In this document: one piece after another, positions 17,765-26,558 of the stretch
Position numbering within the stretch: position 1 is the stretch's first letter
Layout: each line of letters begins with the position of its first letter
From: an uncultured Corynebacterium sp.
GTDB taxonomy: Bacteria; Actinomycetota; Actinomycetes; Mycobacteriales; Mycobacteriaceae
DNA length: 64,000 nucleotides
Assembly (NCBI RefSeq): GCF_943914615.1
Contig: NZ_CALUCS010000002.1
Coordinates: 62,001-126,000 of the forward strand
Reading direction: 5' to 3'
Notes under the pieces: generated by a model
Told to the model about the DNA's origin: nothing
The model's database searches: none
Seen by the model: only the letters and a program-made list of their open reading frames with translations
Translations under genes and position numbers: made by a program

Positions 17765-19279
17765 TTAAGCTCCTTGGTCCTCGCCGATGAGCAGTCCTTC
17801 TGCTACCGCCCATAGTCCGTCTGAATACGATGCCTTGATCAGCACCACATCCTGCGGGTTCAAACTCGTGTCTAGGTAGTTCACCGCACCGTCGATGTTC
17901 TCGACAACCTGCGTTTCCACTCCGCTCTCCCGGGCGGCCTCGGCCAGTGCGCGCTGGTTCACCCCGTTGCCCACGATGACCGCGTGGTCTATGCGTCGTT
18001 GCGCCAGCACGTGGCCGAGTTCGGCGTGCTCTTCGCTCGCGTCCTCGCCCAGCTCGCCCATCTGCCCCAGCACAGCCCAGCTTTCCGCGTCGCGGCGCCC
18101 CTTGGCTGTGTAGGCCAGCGCGTCGATTCCCGCGCGCATTGATTCGGGGTTGGCGTTGTAGGAGTCGTTGATGATGGTCACCCCGTCGGATTCGCGGGTG
18201 CGCACGTCCATGCGGTTCACGCTGGCGGCGACGTGAGAGCTCAGCAGGGATGCAACCTTGGCGGCGTCAATACCCAACTCGATACCAACCGCCGCGGCGG
18301 CGAGCGCGTTGGAGACCTGGTGGGCGCCGAAGACCGAAAGCTCCACGCGTACCGGCTGACCTGCCGGGTGGTGCAGAATAAAGCTAGCGCGAGCAACAGC
18401 ATCGAGCTCGATGTCGGTGGCGTAGTAATCCGCCGGGACACCCGCGGCTCCGGTCGCACCTTCCGTGGAAAAGCGCACGACACGGGCCGCGGTGCGCTTG
18501 TCCATCGCCGCGACCTTATCGTCGTCGGCGTTCAGCACGGCCAGGCCCCCGTCGGCGGCAGCTGGCAGAGCCTCCACCAGCTCGCCCTTCGCCTGTGCGA
18601 TGGCTTGGCGGGAGCCGAACTCGCCCAAGTGGGCGCTGCCGACATTCAGCACCACGCCTACGCGCGGTGGGGTGACAGTCGTCAGGTGCTGGATGTGGCC
18701 CACACCGCGGGCCGACATCTCACTGACGAGGAAGCGCGTATCGCGCCCTGCACGCAGGGCCGTGTACGGCAGGCCGATCTCGTTGTTGAAGCTGCCGGGC
18801 GGGGCCACGGTCTCCCCCGCCTCACGCAGCACGGCGCCGATCAGATCCTTCGTGGAGGTCTTGCCCGCGGAACCGGTTACCCCCACGACGACCATGCCTT
18901 CCTCGGCAGCCAATACGTCGGTGTTGTAGCGTGCGAGCTTATCCACGGCGGCCAGCACTGCGGCACCGTGGCCTTCCGCATCGAATTCAAAGGCGGTGGC
19001 GTTGGAGGTCTGCTCGTTTACCTCCACCGGGGCGGCCAGCAATGCGGGCTGCTCCACCTGGCGGCCGACGATCAGCAGCGCGGCGCCGTTCTGAAGTGCG
19101 GCGTCGGCAAAATCGTGTCCGTCGGCGCGGGCGCCGGGCAGGGCCATAAAGATCGCGCCCGGGGTGATCTTGCGCGAGTCGAACTCCGCCGGGCCGGTTA
19201 CTACGGCCTGCGGGTCCACGTCGTTAATCAGCGCGCTGCCCGTTACCTCGGCGATTCTCTGGGTTGTTAGTTCAATCAT
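17765..19279 (-). CDS. murF: UDP-MurNAc-tripeptide--D-Ala-D-Ala ligase
   Basis: MurF adds the D-Ala-D-Ala dipeptide to complete the pentapeptide precursor. The 504-residue protein has the N-terminal DSRKITPGAIFMAL motif, the P-loop GSAGKTS at 136-142, FNNEIGLPYT, NVGSAHLGEFGS and NDSYNANPESM. All are characteristic of MurF rather than MurE. The ATG overlaps the murE stop as ATGA. Confidence 0.98.
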   Translation of the reverse strand: MIELTTQRIAEVTGSALINDVDPQAVVTGPAEFDSRKITPGAIFMALPGARADGHDFADAALQNGAALLIVGRQVEQPALLAAPVEVNEQTSNATAFEFDAEGHGAAVLAAVDKLARYNTDVLAAEEGMVVVGVTGSAGKTSTKDLIGAVLREAGETVAPPGSFNNEIGLPYTALRAGRDTRFLVSEMSARGVGHIQHLTTVTPPRVGVVLNVGSAHLGEFGSRQAIAQAKGELVEALPAAADGGLAVLNADDDKVAAMDKRTAARVVRFSTEGATGAAGVPADYYATDIELDAVARASFILHHPAGQPVRVELSVFGAHQVSNALAAAAVGIELGIDAAKVASLLSSHVAASVNRMDVRTRESDGVTIINDSYNANPESMRAGIDALAYTAKGRRDAESWAVLGQMGELGEDASEEHAELGHVLAQRRIDHAVIVGNGVNQRALAEAARESGVETQVVENIDGAVNYLDTSLNPQDVVLIKASYSDGLWAVAEGLLIGEDQGA

Positions 19280-20895
19280 CGCTTCTGCCTACCTTCACCA
19301 TTATCTGCCTCACGCTCTTGCCGCACCCGGTTCTTCAGAGCCGTCGCCAGCTCCTCCACGTCGTCGAAGGGATGCATTGTGCCAGCCACCAGCTGACCCG
19401 TTTCGTGCCCCTTGCCGGCCACGACGACCGCATCTCCGGGGCGTGCCCACGCCACAGCTGCGGCGATTGCCTCTGCGCGGTCGGGCACGATCTCGCACAC
19501 GGTCTCGCCGTTTGTTGGTTGTTCTTGTTCCTTCTTTTGGACGCCCTCTCGCGCCCCCGCGTAAATAGCTTCCCTGATCGTGGAAGGTTCCTCATCCCGG
19601 GGGTTGTCGTCCGTGACGAACACCGCATCCGCCAGCTCTGCGGCGATGCGCCCCATGATCGGGCGCTTGTCGTGGTCGCGGTTTCCGCCAGCACCGAGGA
19701 CAATTCCGATGCGGGCTTCCGGGTCCGGCAGGTAGTCGTGCAAGCTGCCCAACACGGCCTGGACCGCGCCTGGCTTGTGCGCGTAATCAACCATCGCCAG
19801 GAAATCCTGACCTTCCTCGACCAGCTGCATGCGACCGGGCACCTGCACGTCCGTCAGAGCCTTCACCGCTGCGTTGTCGCTAGTCAGCGAGTCTCCCGTG
19901 GCGGCCTCGATGCAAGCCAGGGCCACCAAGCTGTTGGCCTGGTTAAAGGAGCCCGCCATGCCAATGCTGTAATCCAGCTCGCGTGGATCGGCGCCGCCGG
20001 CGATGGAAAGGTGAATGTGCTGGCGGCCGCTGGGAGCCACCTCAGCAGAGGAAATGGACCACACCGGACCAGCGGTGTCGGCCGGGTGGTCGCCTCCCTG
20101 CGGGTACAGAGCCACGGTCGGCGAGTGCTTAGCGGCGATCGCACGCATGCGCTCGCCCCACTCGTCCTCGCAGCAGATCACAGCGGTGCCCGGAACGCTC
20201 CCATCCTCCACGCGCTCGAACAGCAGCGCCTTGGCCTGGAAGTAGTCCTCCATCGTCGGGTGGAAATCCAGGTGATCCTGGCTCAGGTTCGTAAACGCCA
20301 CCACGTCGAAGTGCACGCCGCGCACGCGGCCCAGCTGCAGAGCGTGGCTGGATACCTCCATCACCAGGTGCGTGGCGCCTTCGGCAACCATGCGTGCCAG
20401 CAGGGCCTGCAGCGTGGGCGCCTCCGGAGTGGTCAGCGAGGTCGGAATCGGCTGGCCATTGATACGAGTGCCGGTGGTACCGATCAACCCCACCTGCAGT
20501 CCGGAATCCAGCAGGGCCTTCTCCACCAGGTAGCTGGTGGTGGTCTTGCCGGATGTGCCGGTGATGCCAATGGTCTTCAGCTGGCGGGCCGGGTGGCCGT
20601 ACACCTCCGCAGACACCGGACCCATCCACTCGCGAACGTCGTCGACGACGATGCACGGTAGCGGCGTGGGGGCGTCATCAATAATGCGCTGACCTGCGGC
20701 GTCCGTAAGAACGGCGGCGGCCTTGCTATCCGCGGCGAAGGTCGCGCCGTGAACCTTCTGTCCCGGTACGGCGCAGAATAGGCCACCCGGTTGCACATCT
20801 TGGGAGCCGATCGCAGCTGAGGTGACTTCTACTCCCTCCCAGGGGCCGGTGAGGGTTCCCCCACAGATTTCGGCGAGCTGTTTCAGCGATGTCAT
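19276..20895 (-). CDS. murE: UDP-MurNAc-dipeptide--meso-diaminopimelate ligase
   Basis: MurE adds the third stem-peptide residue. The P-loop GTSGKTT lies at residues 113-119 and the DDNPRDE motif near the C-terminus marks meso-DAP specificity, which fits corynebacterial cell walls. I chose ATG 20895 (539 residues) because it overlaps the ftsI stop as ATGA. An in-frame upstream ATG would add 24 atypical residues inside ftsI. The stop overlaps murF by 4 bp. Confidence 0.97.
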   Translation of the reverse strand: MTSLKQLAEICGGTLTGPWEGVEVTSAAIGSQDVQPGGLFCAVPGQKVHGATFAADSKAAAVLTDAAGQRIIDDAPTPLPCIVVDDVREWMGPVSAEVYGHPARQLKTIGITGTSGKTTTSYLVEKALLDSGLQVGLIGTTGTRINGQPIPTSLTTPEAPTLQALLARMVAEGATHLVMEVSSHALQLGRVRGVHFDVVAFTNLSQDHLDFHPTMEDYFQAKALLFERVEDGSVPGTAVICCEDEWGERMRAIAAKHSPTVALYPQGGDHPADTAGPVWSISSAEVAPSGRQHIHLSIAGGADPRELDYSIGMAGSFNQANSLVALACIEAATGDSLTSDNAAVKALTDVQVPGRMQLVEEGQDFLAMVDYAHKPGAVQAVLGSLHDYLPDPEARIGIVLGAGGNRDHDKRPIMGRIAAELADAVFVTDDNPRDEEPSTIREAIYAGAREGVQKKEQEQPTNGETVCEIVPDRAEAIAAAVAWARPGDAVVVAGKGHETGQLVAGTMHPFDDVEELATALKNRVRQEREADNGEGRQKR

Positions 20896-22784
20896 TGTTT
20901 TGCCTCCAGCATCAGCTTTGGTCCTGCTTCCTTGGACAGCGGCACGTTGTAGTGGTCGAGCATCCACGCCATGATGTCGTGGAACAGTGGCGCCGCGGTG
21001 CCACCCGCACCTCCGTCGGTACCGCGCTCGGGGTTATCCAGCATGATGCCCACCACGAAACGGGGCTTATCCGCGGGTGCGATACCGGCGAAGTTGATCC
21101 AGTACTTGGAATTCGAATAAGCACCCGTATCCGGGTCGACTTGCTGGGCCGTGCCCGTCTTGCCGGAAACCTGGTAGCCGTCGATGGCAGCCGGCGCACC
21201 AGAGCCCTGCTGCACTCCGGTTTCGTCCTTCTGCGTCACCGCGCGGAACATGTCCACGGTCGTGCGAGCAGTTTCCGGGGAGACCACGCGAGTCTCCTTC
21301 GCCGGGTCGGAAGCCAGCTCTGCACCGTCGGAAGACGTGATCTTGTTGATCAGTCGGGGCTCCACACGCACGCCATCGTTGGCCAGCGCCTGGTAAATAC
21401 TGGTCATCTGCAGCAGGCTCATGGACATGCCCTGGCCAATGGGCAAGTTAGCGAAAGTGCCACCGGACCACTGGTTTAGCTCCGGCATGTAGCCGGCAAC
21501 TTCATACGGCAGCCCCACGCCCGCAGTCTGGCCCACACCGAACTTGCGGAAATAGTCATACATCTTGTCCTCGCCCACACGCTCGGCGAGCATCAGGGTG
21601 CCGACATTCGAGGACTTACCGAAGATGCCGGTGGTGGTGTACGGAACTTCGCCGTGGTCCCACGCATCCTTCACGGTCACGCCGGACATGTCGATGCTGC
21701 CGGGAACCTTTAGCACCTCATCCGGGGTGGTCTTGCCCTCCTGGATGGCTGCGGCGGCGGTCATAATCTTGGCCACGGAGCCCGGCTCGAAGGAATCGGC
21801 CGTGGCGCGGTCGCCGAAGACCTTCTTGCGCTTCAGCTGCTTTTCAATGTCCCCGTTCGGGTCGATGGAATCGCTAGAGCCCATGGCGATGATCTCGCCG
21901 GTCTTCGAATCAAGTACGACGGCCGAGGCGGACTTGGCGCCCGACTTCTCACGCGCCTGTTGCAGTGCCTGCTGCACATACGTCTGCGCGTCCAGGTCGA
22001 TGGTCAGTTCGTAGGAGTCACCGTCGACGGCCGGATGCACGTCGCGGGTGGAACCCGGGATCAGGTAGCCATCGCCGGCAACGTCCACGGTGCGGGAACC
22101 GTTGATGCCCTGCAGGCGGGCGTCCTGGGACAGCTCCAGGCCAAACTGCCCCTGATTATCGGTGCTGATCTTGCCGATCATATTCTGCGCCACCGCGCCG
22201 TTGGGGTATTGGCGCAGGTCCTGGCGCTCGGCGGTGATCTCGGGGAATTCCTCGGCAACCTTCTCGGCGACGTCCGGGTCTACGTTGCGCACCAGCACCT
22301 CGTAATCCCTATCGCTGGTCAGCTTGTCGCGAATATCGTCTTCCTCGATATCGTCGCCTTCTTTATTGATCATCTCTGGCAAGCGCTTGGCGATGTCCTT
22401 GATGCGCTGCTTAGGCTCCGGCACCCCTTCGGGGTCTAGTTCATGACGCTCCTGCATGAACTCCTCGAGCTTCTTCGGATGCACGGATAGGCTGCGTGCA
22501 TCCATTGTGTAGGCCAGTACCTGGCCATTGCGATCCGTGATGCCGCCGCGCAGAGCCGGTTCGGTAATCACTGAGGCACGCTGCATCTGCGCTTGGGTAG
22601 AAAGCGACGGGCTGGCGACCAGCTGCACCCAAACCAGACGCAGCATCAAAGCGAGAACCGTCAGAAAGATGACTAGGAATACAAGGCGAACTCGCTTGCT
22701 AAAACGCGCAAAGGAGGTATCCAGGATCAACCACGAGTTAGAGTCAACCGTCCGCGGGGAGCGGCGGTCGTTGGGTGTGGACAC
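20892..22784 (-). CDS. ftsI: FtsI / PBP3, septal peptidoglycan transpeptidase
   Basis: This class B penicillin-binding protein crosslinks septal peptidoglycan and partners FtsW. A transmembrane segment at about residues 34-54 is followed by a PBP dimer domain. The transpeptidase domain has the SxxK nucleophile as SVAK near residue 336 and KTGTAQ near 545. The GTG at 22784 is preferred because AAAGGAGG lies eight bases upstream; the earlier in-frame ATG at 22808 precedes that ribosome site. That gives 630 residues. A hairpin with a T-rich tract separates it from ftsL. Confidence 0.96.
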   Translation of the reverse strand: MSTPNDRRSPRTVDSNSWLILDTSFARFSKRVRLVFLVIFLTVLALMLRLVWVQLVASPSLSTQAQMQRASVITEPALRGGITDRNGQVLAYTMDARSLSVHPKKLEEFMQERHELDPEGVPEPKQRIKDIAKRLPEMINKEGDDIEEDDIRDKLTSDRDYEVLVRNVDPDVAEKVAEEFPEITAERQDLRQYPNGAVAQNMIGKISTDNQGQFGLELSQDARLQGINGSRTVDVAGDGYLIPGSTRDVHPAVDGDSYELTIDLDAQTYVQQALQQAREKSGAKSASAVVLDSKTGEIIAMGSSDSIDPNGDIEKQLKRKKVFGDRATADSFEPGSVAKIMTAAAAIQEGKTTPDEVLKVPGSIDMSGVTVKDAWDHGEVPYTTTGIFGKSSNVGTLMLAERVGEDKMYDYFRKFGVGQTAGVGLPYEVAGYMPELNQWSGGTFANLPIGQGMSMSLLQMTSIYQALANDGVRVEPRLINKITSSDGAELASDPAKETRVVSPETARTTVDMFRAVTQKDETGVQQGSGAPAAIDGYQVSGKTGTAQQVDPDTGAYSNSKYWINFAGIAPADKPRFVVGIMLDNPERGTDGGAGGTAAPLFHDIMAWMLDHYNVPLSKEAGPKLMLEAKQ

Positions 22785-22832
22785 GTGGTTGTCCTCCTTT
22801 CTATTCACTCTTGGTTATTGTCCCCGCAAATA

Positions 22833-22860
22833 CGAAAACAAGCCGGGGTTGGCCCCGGCG
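22833..22860 (-). terminator. Terminator-like hairpin between ftsL and ftsI
   Basis: On the minus strand GCCGGGG and CCCCGGC pair with a 4-base loop and are followed by TTGTTTTC. This is the form of an intrinsic terminator, sitting inside an otherwise tightly packed cluster. It suggests that mraZ-rsmH-ftsL and ftsI-onward are at least partly separate transcripts. Confidence 0.6.
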
Positions 22861-22892
22861 TGTCTGAAGTTTTCGGTTTGCTGTCCGGTGAT

Positions 22893-23765
22893 CTAGCGCG
22901 GTGTCGGGGCCGGAGCCGGAGCCTCCGCTGCAGGAGCGGGAGCGGGCGCCGGAGCTGCCGGAGCTGGTGCCGGCGCGGGCGCCTGCCCAGCCGGGCCACC
23001 GGAGTACGGCAAACCACCGTTGCCCTGCGGGTTGTTGTCAGAGCCACTGGCGTTTACATCCGGAGCGCGATCGCCCGCGACGATCGGGTTGTTCGGGTGC
23101 AATCCTTCGACTCGGTCGGTCTTGTCCGGATCACTGGTAGCACCGCGACGCTTGGCATTGCCGTTCACGTCGACGACTTCCTTGCCATCTTCAGCGTTAG
23201 CCGGGCGGGTTTCCTTGATCTTGCCGTCGCGATCCTCCAAAATGCCGGACTGCTTCGGGGTAACCATTCCCATCTCGCTGGCTTCCTTAGCAATGTTGGC
23301 GGAGGACTTCGCGTTGGCGACGTCGCGGTTCAGGCTTTCGATCTCGTTTTCCAACGTGGTGCTGCGGGACTGCGCATCGGCGATCTGGAAGGACTGCTTT
23401 GTTGTCGCGGCGGACAGCGCCTGGACAGAAACCACGCCGAGGATAAAGACGGTGACCGCCAGCACGATACGGCGGGTGAGCTTCGGATTCCCGCGCTCCA
23501 GAGCAATGATGCGCCGCCCGCGAACCGAGACCTGCTGGCGCGAGCCCGTCCGGCTGCCACCGAAGCGGCGAGTGCTACGCCTCAGGCTGCTAGTGCGGCG
23601 GGCATCCCAGTCATTTCCGCGGCGGGTCGGCTCGGCGGTGCGCTGGCTAGAGCGCGCCGGGCGGGCTTTGACGCGTGAGCGGTCGGCAACACCGCGACCG
23701 GCTACGGTGGTGCGGCCGCGGTCGGTGTGCTGGCCTCGGGTGCGGATGGTGCCTGGTGCTGTCAT
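22893..23765 (-). CDS. ftsL: FtsL-like divisome protein with Ala/Pro-rich tail
   Basis: FtsL is a bitopic coiled-coil protein that, with FtsQ and the FtsB-like partner, activates FtsWI. The product has 290 residues, much longer than the roughly 120 of E. coli FtsL. A basic Arg-rich cytoplasmic region (1-95) precedes a transmembrane helix (about 98-118). A coiled coil with ATTKQSFQIADAQSRSTTLENEIESLN follows. The last 60 residues are a Gly/Pro and alternating Ala-Pro low-complexity tail. Identification rests on position between rsmH and ftsI and on topology, as sequence conservation is low. Confidence 0.85.
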   Translation of the reverse strand: MTAPGTIRTRGQHTDRGRTTVAGRGVADRSRVKARPARSSQRTAEPTRRGNDWDARRTSSLRRSTRRFGGSRTGSRQQVSVRGRRIIALERGNPKLTRRIVLAVTVFILGVVSVQALSAATTKQSFQIADAQSRSTTLENEIESLNRDVANAKSSANIAKEASEMGMVTPKQSGILEDRDGKIKETRPANAEDGKEVVDVNGNAKRRGATSDPDKTDRVEGLHPNNPIVAGDRAPDVNASGSDNNPQGNGGLPYSGGPAGQAPAPAPAPAAPAPAPAPAAEAPAPAPTPR

Positions 23766-23833
23766 GTGATTCCTTCCGAAGTTTCGGAGGTTCGGGTTTG
23801 TTTCTATCAGTGGTACTTGGGTGTTTTGTCTAG

Positions 23834-24886
23834 CTAACTGGGCGTGTCCAGCGGAAATGTTGTTTTTCCCCTGTCGCTGACCCTGCTGTAGGCCCTCACC
23901 CTCACGGGGGCGGCCCGGGAGTTCTGTTCGATCTCCGTCTCGCTGGCCTTTTCTGCCCCACGGGTTTTGAGCTCGAACTCGGCTTCCATTCCGGGCAGCT
24001 CCATCGGTAGCCCCGGCGGGGTCTTCGATGTGCTGAGCTGCACCAACGCCTTCTTGACGATCTTGTCTTCCAACGACTGGTAGCTCATGAACACACCCAC
24101 TGCTCCCACATGCAGCCAGCGGGAGATCTCCGGAATCAGGTTCTCCAACGCCTCGAGCTCCGCGTTCACCTCGACACGCAGCGCCTGGAAAGTGCGCTTC
24201 GCCGGGTGTCCGCCGGTGCGGCGCGATGCCGCCGGGATGGTTGCGTACAGCAGTTCCACCAGCCGCGCGGAGTTCTCGAAGGGCTGCTTTTCGCGCTCGC
24301 GGACGACAGCGGAGGCGATCTTGCCGGCGAAACGCTCGTCGCCGTAGGTCTTGAGGATGCGCGCGATCTCGCCGTGGCTGTAGGTATTGAGAATGTCGGC
24401 GGCGGTCAGCGGGCTGCTGGGGTCCATGCGCATATCCAGCGGTGCATCTACCGCGTAGGCGAAGCCGCGTTCCGGCTGGTCCAGTTGCATGGAGGACACT
24501 CCGAGGTCGAACAGGAACCCGGAAATGCCGTGTTCTCGCACGCTGGTCGGGAGCTTGCCCTCCTCCATCAGATCTTTCAGCGCTTCGGTTACTCCGTCGA
24601 AGCGGGTCTGGTAGGAAACAAAGCGGTCCCCGAAACGCGCCAGGCGCTCATTGGCCTCCGCCAGCGCGTTGGGGTCACGATCTAGACCGACGACGGTTGC
24701 GTGGGGAAAGGCGTCCAAAAAGGCTTCGCTGTGGCCACCGGCGCCGAGGGTGCCATCAACGATGACGGGGCGAGCGGGCGCGTTTTCGCTGTCCACACCC
24801 AGCCCCACGAGTTCGACCATGCGGTCGCGCATGACTGGGGTGTGGCCGTGCTCTTCACACTGCTCGGCACCGCGCTCTTCGTTCAT
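23834..24886 (-). CDS. rsmH: 16S rRNA (cytosine1402-N4)-methyltransferase
   Basis: RsmH (formerly MraW) methylates C1402 of 16S rRNA using S-adenosylmethionine. The 350-residue protein carries VDGTLGAGGHSEAFLD (SAM binding), FLFDLGVSSMQLDQPERGFAY, and RTFQALRVEVNAELEAL, all diagnostic. The start is set by GGAGGGAAC five bases upstream of the ATG. The 284-base gap upstream toward mraZ holds a large hairpin and two alternative stems. Confidence 0.97.
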   Translation of the reverse strand: MNEERGAEQCEEHGHTPVMRDRMVELVGLGVDSENAPARPVIVDGTLGAGGHSEAFLDAFPHATVVGLDRDPNALAEANERLARFGDRFVSYQTRFDGVTEALKDLMEEGKLPTSVREHGISGFLFDLGVSSMQLDQPERGFAYAVDAPLDMRMDPSSPLTAADILNTYSHGEIARILKTYGDERFAGKIASAVVREREKQPFENSARLVELLYATIPAASRRTGGHPAKRTFQALRVEVNAELEALENLIPEISRWLHVGAVGVFMSYQSLEDKIVKKALVQLSTSKTPPGLPMELPGMEAEFELKTRGAEKASETEIEQNSRAAPVRVRAYSRVSDRGKTTFPLDTPS

Positions 24887-24958
24887 CGATGTTCCCTCCT
24901 TCCCTCACTGCGTTTTCTGGATTTCTTCGAACCTGTTTTACAGCCCTCATCTGGGGCT

Positions 24959-24993
24959 CTATGTAGTTCATGTGCCACATAGATGCTTATGTG
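24959..24993 (-). repeat. Two mutually exclusive small hairpins upstream of rsmH
   Basis: On the minus strand CACATA can pair with TATGTG (24993-24976), or CTATGT can pair with ACATAG (24982-24959). The middle TATGT segment is shared, so only one stem can form at a time. They lie between the large mraZ-rsmH hairpin and the rsmH start. A switching role is possible but unproven. Confidence 0.4.
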
Positions 24994-25007
24994 ACTCAAA
25001 AACTAAA

Positions 25008-25109
25008 GGAGTGCGTACAGGGCCTCACCTGCGTGGGTGCGGGCTTGACATTGGGGAAGTACGTCAAGATTCCGCGTCGTCCACGCAGGTAAGGGCCTGC
25101 GCACACTCC
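25008..25109 (-). ncRNA. Large structured element between mraZ and rsmH (candidate mraW RNA motif)
   Basis: The 29-base arms 25008-25036 and 25081-25109 are inverted copies with five mismatches. They include a perfect ten-base run, ACCTGCGTGG against CCACGCAGGT. The inner part forms a further stem with TTGAC and GTCAA. A cis-acting RNA called the mraW motif is known upstream of rsmH operons in Actinobacteria, and position and form fit it. I cannot align to its consensus here. Confidence 0.65.
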
Positions 25110-25170
25110 GTTTTCACTATGAATTTGTCTTATCTGGTGAAATTGTTTTACCTGGTCAGGAGCTCAAGCC

Positions 25171-25602
25171 CTAGAGGAAGGTCGCCAGCACTTCGTCGTC
25201 GCCATCCGAGAAATCCTCTTCGTGCTCCGCGCTGTACTCGGCCCAGCTTTCGGCATCCCAGATCTCAATGAAATCGACGTTGCCAATAACCACGCATTCC
25301 TTCGACAGTCCCGCGTAGTCCCGATGCATCGCCGAGACCGAGATGCGCCCCTGCGAATCGAGGCTTTGCTCGTCGGCACTGGCCGCCAGGTTGCGCACAA
25401 AGGCGCGAGCTTTCGGGTTTGTACGCGAGGCTTCAGCCGCCTTCTTCGCCCGCACCAGAAACTCTGCCTTGGGATACACAGCCAGGCTGCGATCCTGCCC
25501 CTTCACGACCATCAGGCCTTCGCCAAGCTCTTCCCGAAACTTTGCCGGCAGGGTCAGCCGACCCTTGTCGTCCAGCTTCGGCGTGAAGGTGCCGAAAAAC
25601 AT
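25171..25602 (-). CDS. mraZ: MraZ, transcriptional regulator of the division/cell-wall cluster
   Basis: MraZ is an AbrB-like, ring-forming DNA-binding protein that represses its own cluster through direct TGGGN boxes. The 143-residue protein begins MFFGTFTPKLDDKGRLTLPAKFREEL, the first SpoVT/AbrB half. The second half is SLDSQGRISVSAMHRDYAGL. It is the first gene of the cluster, and a four-box MraZ-like operator lies 136 bases upstream. An acidic C-terminal tail is present. Confidence 0.97.
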   Translation of the reverse strand: MFFGTFTPKLDDKGRLTLPAKFREELGEGLMVVKGQDRSLAVYPKAEFLVRAKKAAEASRTNPKARAFVRNLAASADEQSLDSQGRISVSAMHRDYAGLSKECVVIGNVDFIEIWDAESWAEYSAEHEEDFSDGDDEVLATFL

Positions 25603-25737
25603 GCATCGGCCCCTTTCCGTTGGAAGATCTCTTGTTTTCTATCGCCGCATATGTCGTAGGTAGTGGGCGCTTTGTCGCCCTGACCAGTAGTTTCGCTATG
25701 AAGTTTGGAGTTGTTGGCACAGCTTTGTTCCAACGAG

Positions 25738-25772
25738 CCCCACTTTACCCCACTCTCCCCCACAAACTCCAC
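25738..25772 (-). promoter_or_regulatory. Candidate MraZ operator: four boxes at 10-bp period
   Basis: On the minus strand TGGAG, TGGGG, TGGGG and TGGGG occur at ten-base intervals just upstream of mraZ. MraZ from several bacteria binds tandem GTGGG-type boxes with this helical spacing, so autoregulation is likely. The region from 25603 to 26147 contains no other credible gene. Confidence 0.7.
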
Positions 25773-26016
25773 AACACGAGGTGTTTTTGTGTACCTTTTC
25801 TCACTATTCTTCACATTAACAACGCTCAAGCTGCACTTTACCCTCTTGCCCCCTCGCCACCTCGCGCGCCACTGCTCGCTTTTCTTTCTCTATGACGCCA
25901 CCATTCCCTCACCCCTTACTCTCAGTCAGCTGAGATGTTTGCGCAGGTAGACACCCGAAATTCTCCCCGCCGCCGACGCTTTGATACAACCATTCGCAGC
26001 ACCAGAGGAGGGAAAT

Positions 26017-26042
26017 GGGGTTGGAGTGGGGCGAAGTGGGGA
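26017..26042 (+). promoter_or_regulatory. Second MraZ-like box array, opposite orientation
   Basis: On the plus strand TGGGG occurs at 26017, 26028 and 26038, spaced 11 and 10 bases. It is an inverted copy of the mraZ operator about 280 bases away (shared core CCCCACTT, CCCCACTC when read on the other strand). No plus-strand gene follows, so it may act as a distal mraZ site. Confidence 0.4.
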
Positions 26043-26079
26043 ATCCATACCTCGCCACTAGCTACTGTCGGAAACGACA

Positions 26080-26118
26080 AAACCACCGCCCTCCATGTAT
26101 GGAGGACGGTGGTTTTTA
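26080..26118. terminator. Bidirectional-looking terminator downstream of the DUF3040 gene
   Basis: ACCACCG and CCTCCAT pair with ATGGAGG and CGGTGGT, with one interior mismatch. The stem is flanked by AAAA on the left and TTTTT on the right. It lies 30 bases after the stop of the minus-strand DUF3040 gene and isolates it from mraZ. Confidence 0.85.
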
Positions 26119-26147
26119 AAGCTCGATCTAGCTTGTGCGTTTTTGGC

Positions 26148-26558
26148 CTAGCGCTCGAAGCGGCGACGGAAGCTGTCTTCCATCTTGTCACCGATACCAC
26201 CGGAGTGGCCCGAGCCGGCTCCCTTCGTAGCGCGGAGCTTGCCGCTCTTGGAAGACTTGGAGCGCTTGATTGCTGCGGTCTCCGGATCATCATTGGACTG
26301 GAACGCCAGAAGACCACCGCCGAACATGATCAGGAATCCGAACACACTCAGCGCCACGAACCACAGCGATAGCTGGGCTGCAGCAATGCCGCCAACCATC
26401 ACGGCAAGCCCCAGGACGATGAGTGCAATTGAGCGGATATTGAAGTTGACCGTCTGCTCGCCGCTGTTGGAAGCCCGCTTTGCCAAGCGTGGATCCTCGG
26501 CGATCAACGCCCGTTCGATCTCCGCGAGCATCCTCTGCTCCTGCTCCGATAGAGCCAT
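26148..26558 (-). CDS. DUF3040 membrane protein
   Basis: This 136-residue protein begins MALSEQEQRMLAEIERALIAEDPRLAKR, the signature of the DUF3040 family of Actinobacteria. Two transmembrane segments follow at about residues 47-65 and 68-87, then a basic Ser/Gly-rich tail. It has a good ribosome site (GGGAGGTCGCG before ATG). It sits upstream of mraZ as in other corynebacteria. Function is unknown, though the position suggests a link to envelope growth. Confidence 0.88.
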   Translation of the reverse strand: MALSEQEQRMLAEIERALIAEDPRLAKRASNSGEQTVNFNIRSIALIVLGLAVMVGGIAAAQLSLWFVALSVFGFLIMFGGGLLAFQSNDDPETAAIKRSKSSKSGKLRATKGAGSGHSGGIGDKMEDSFRRRFER

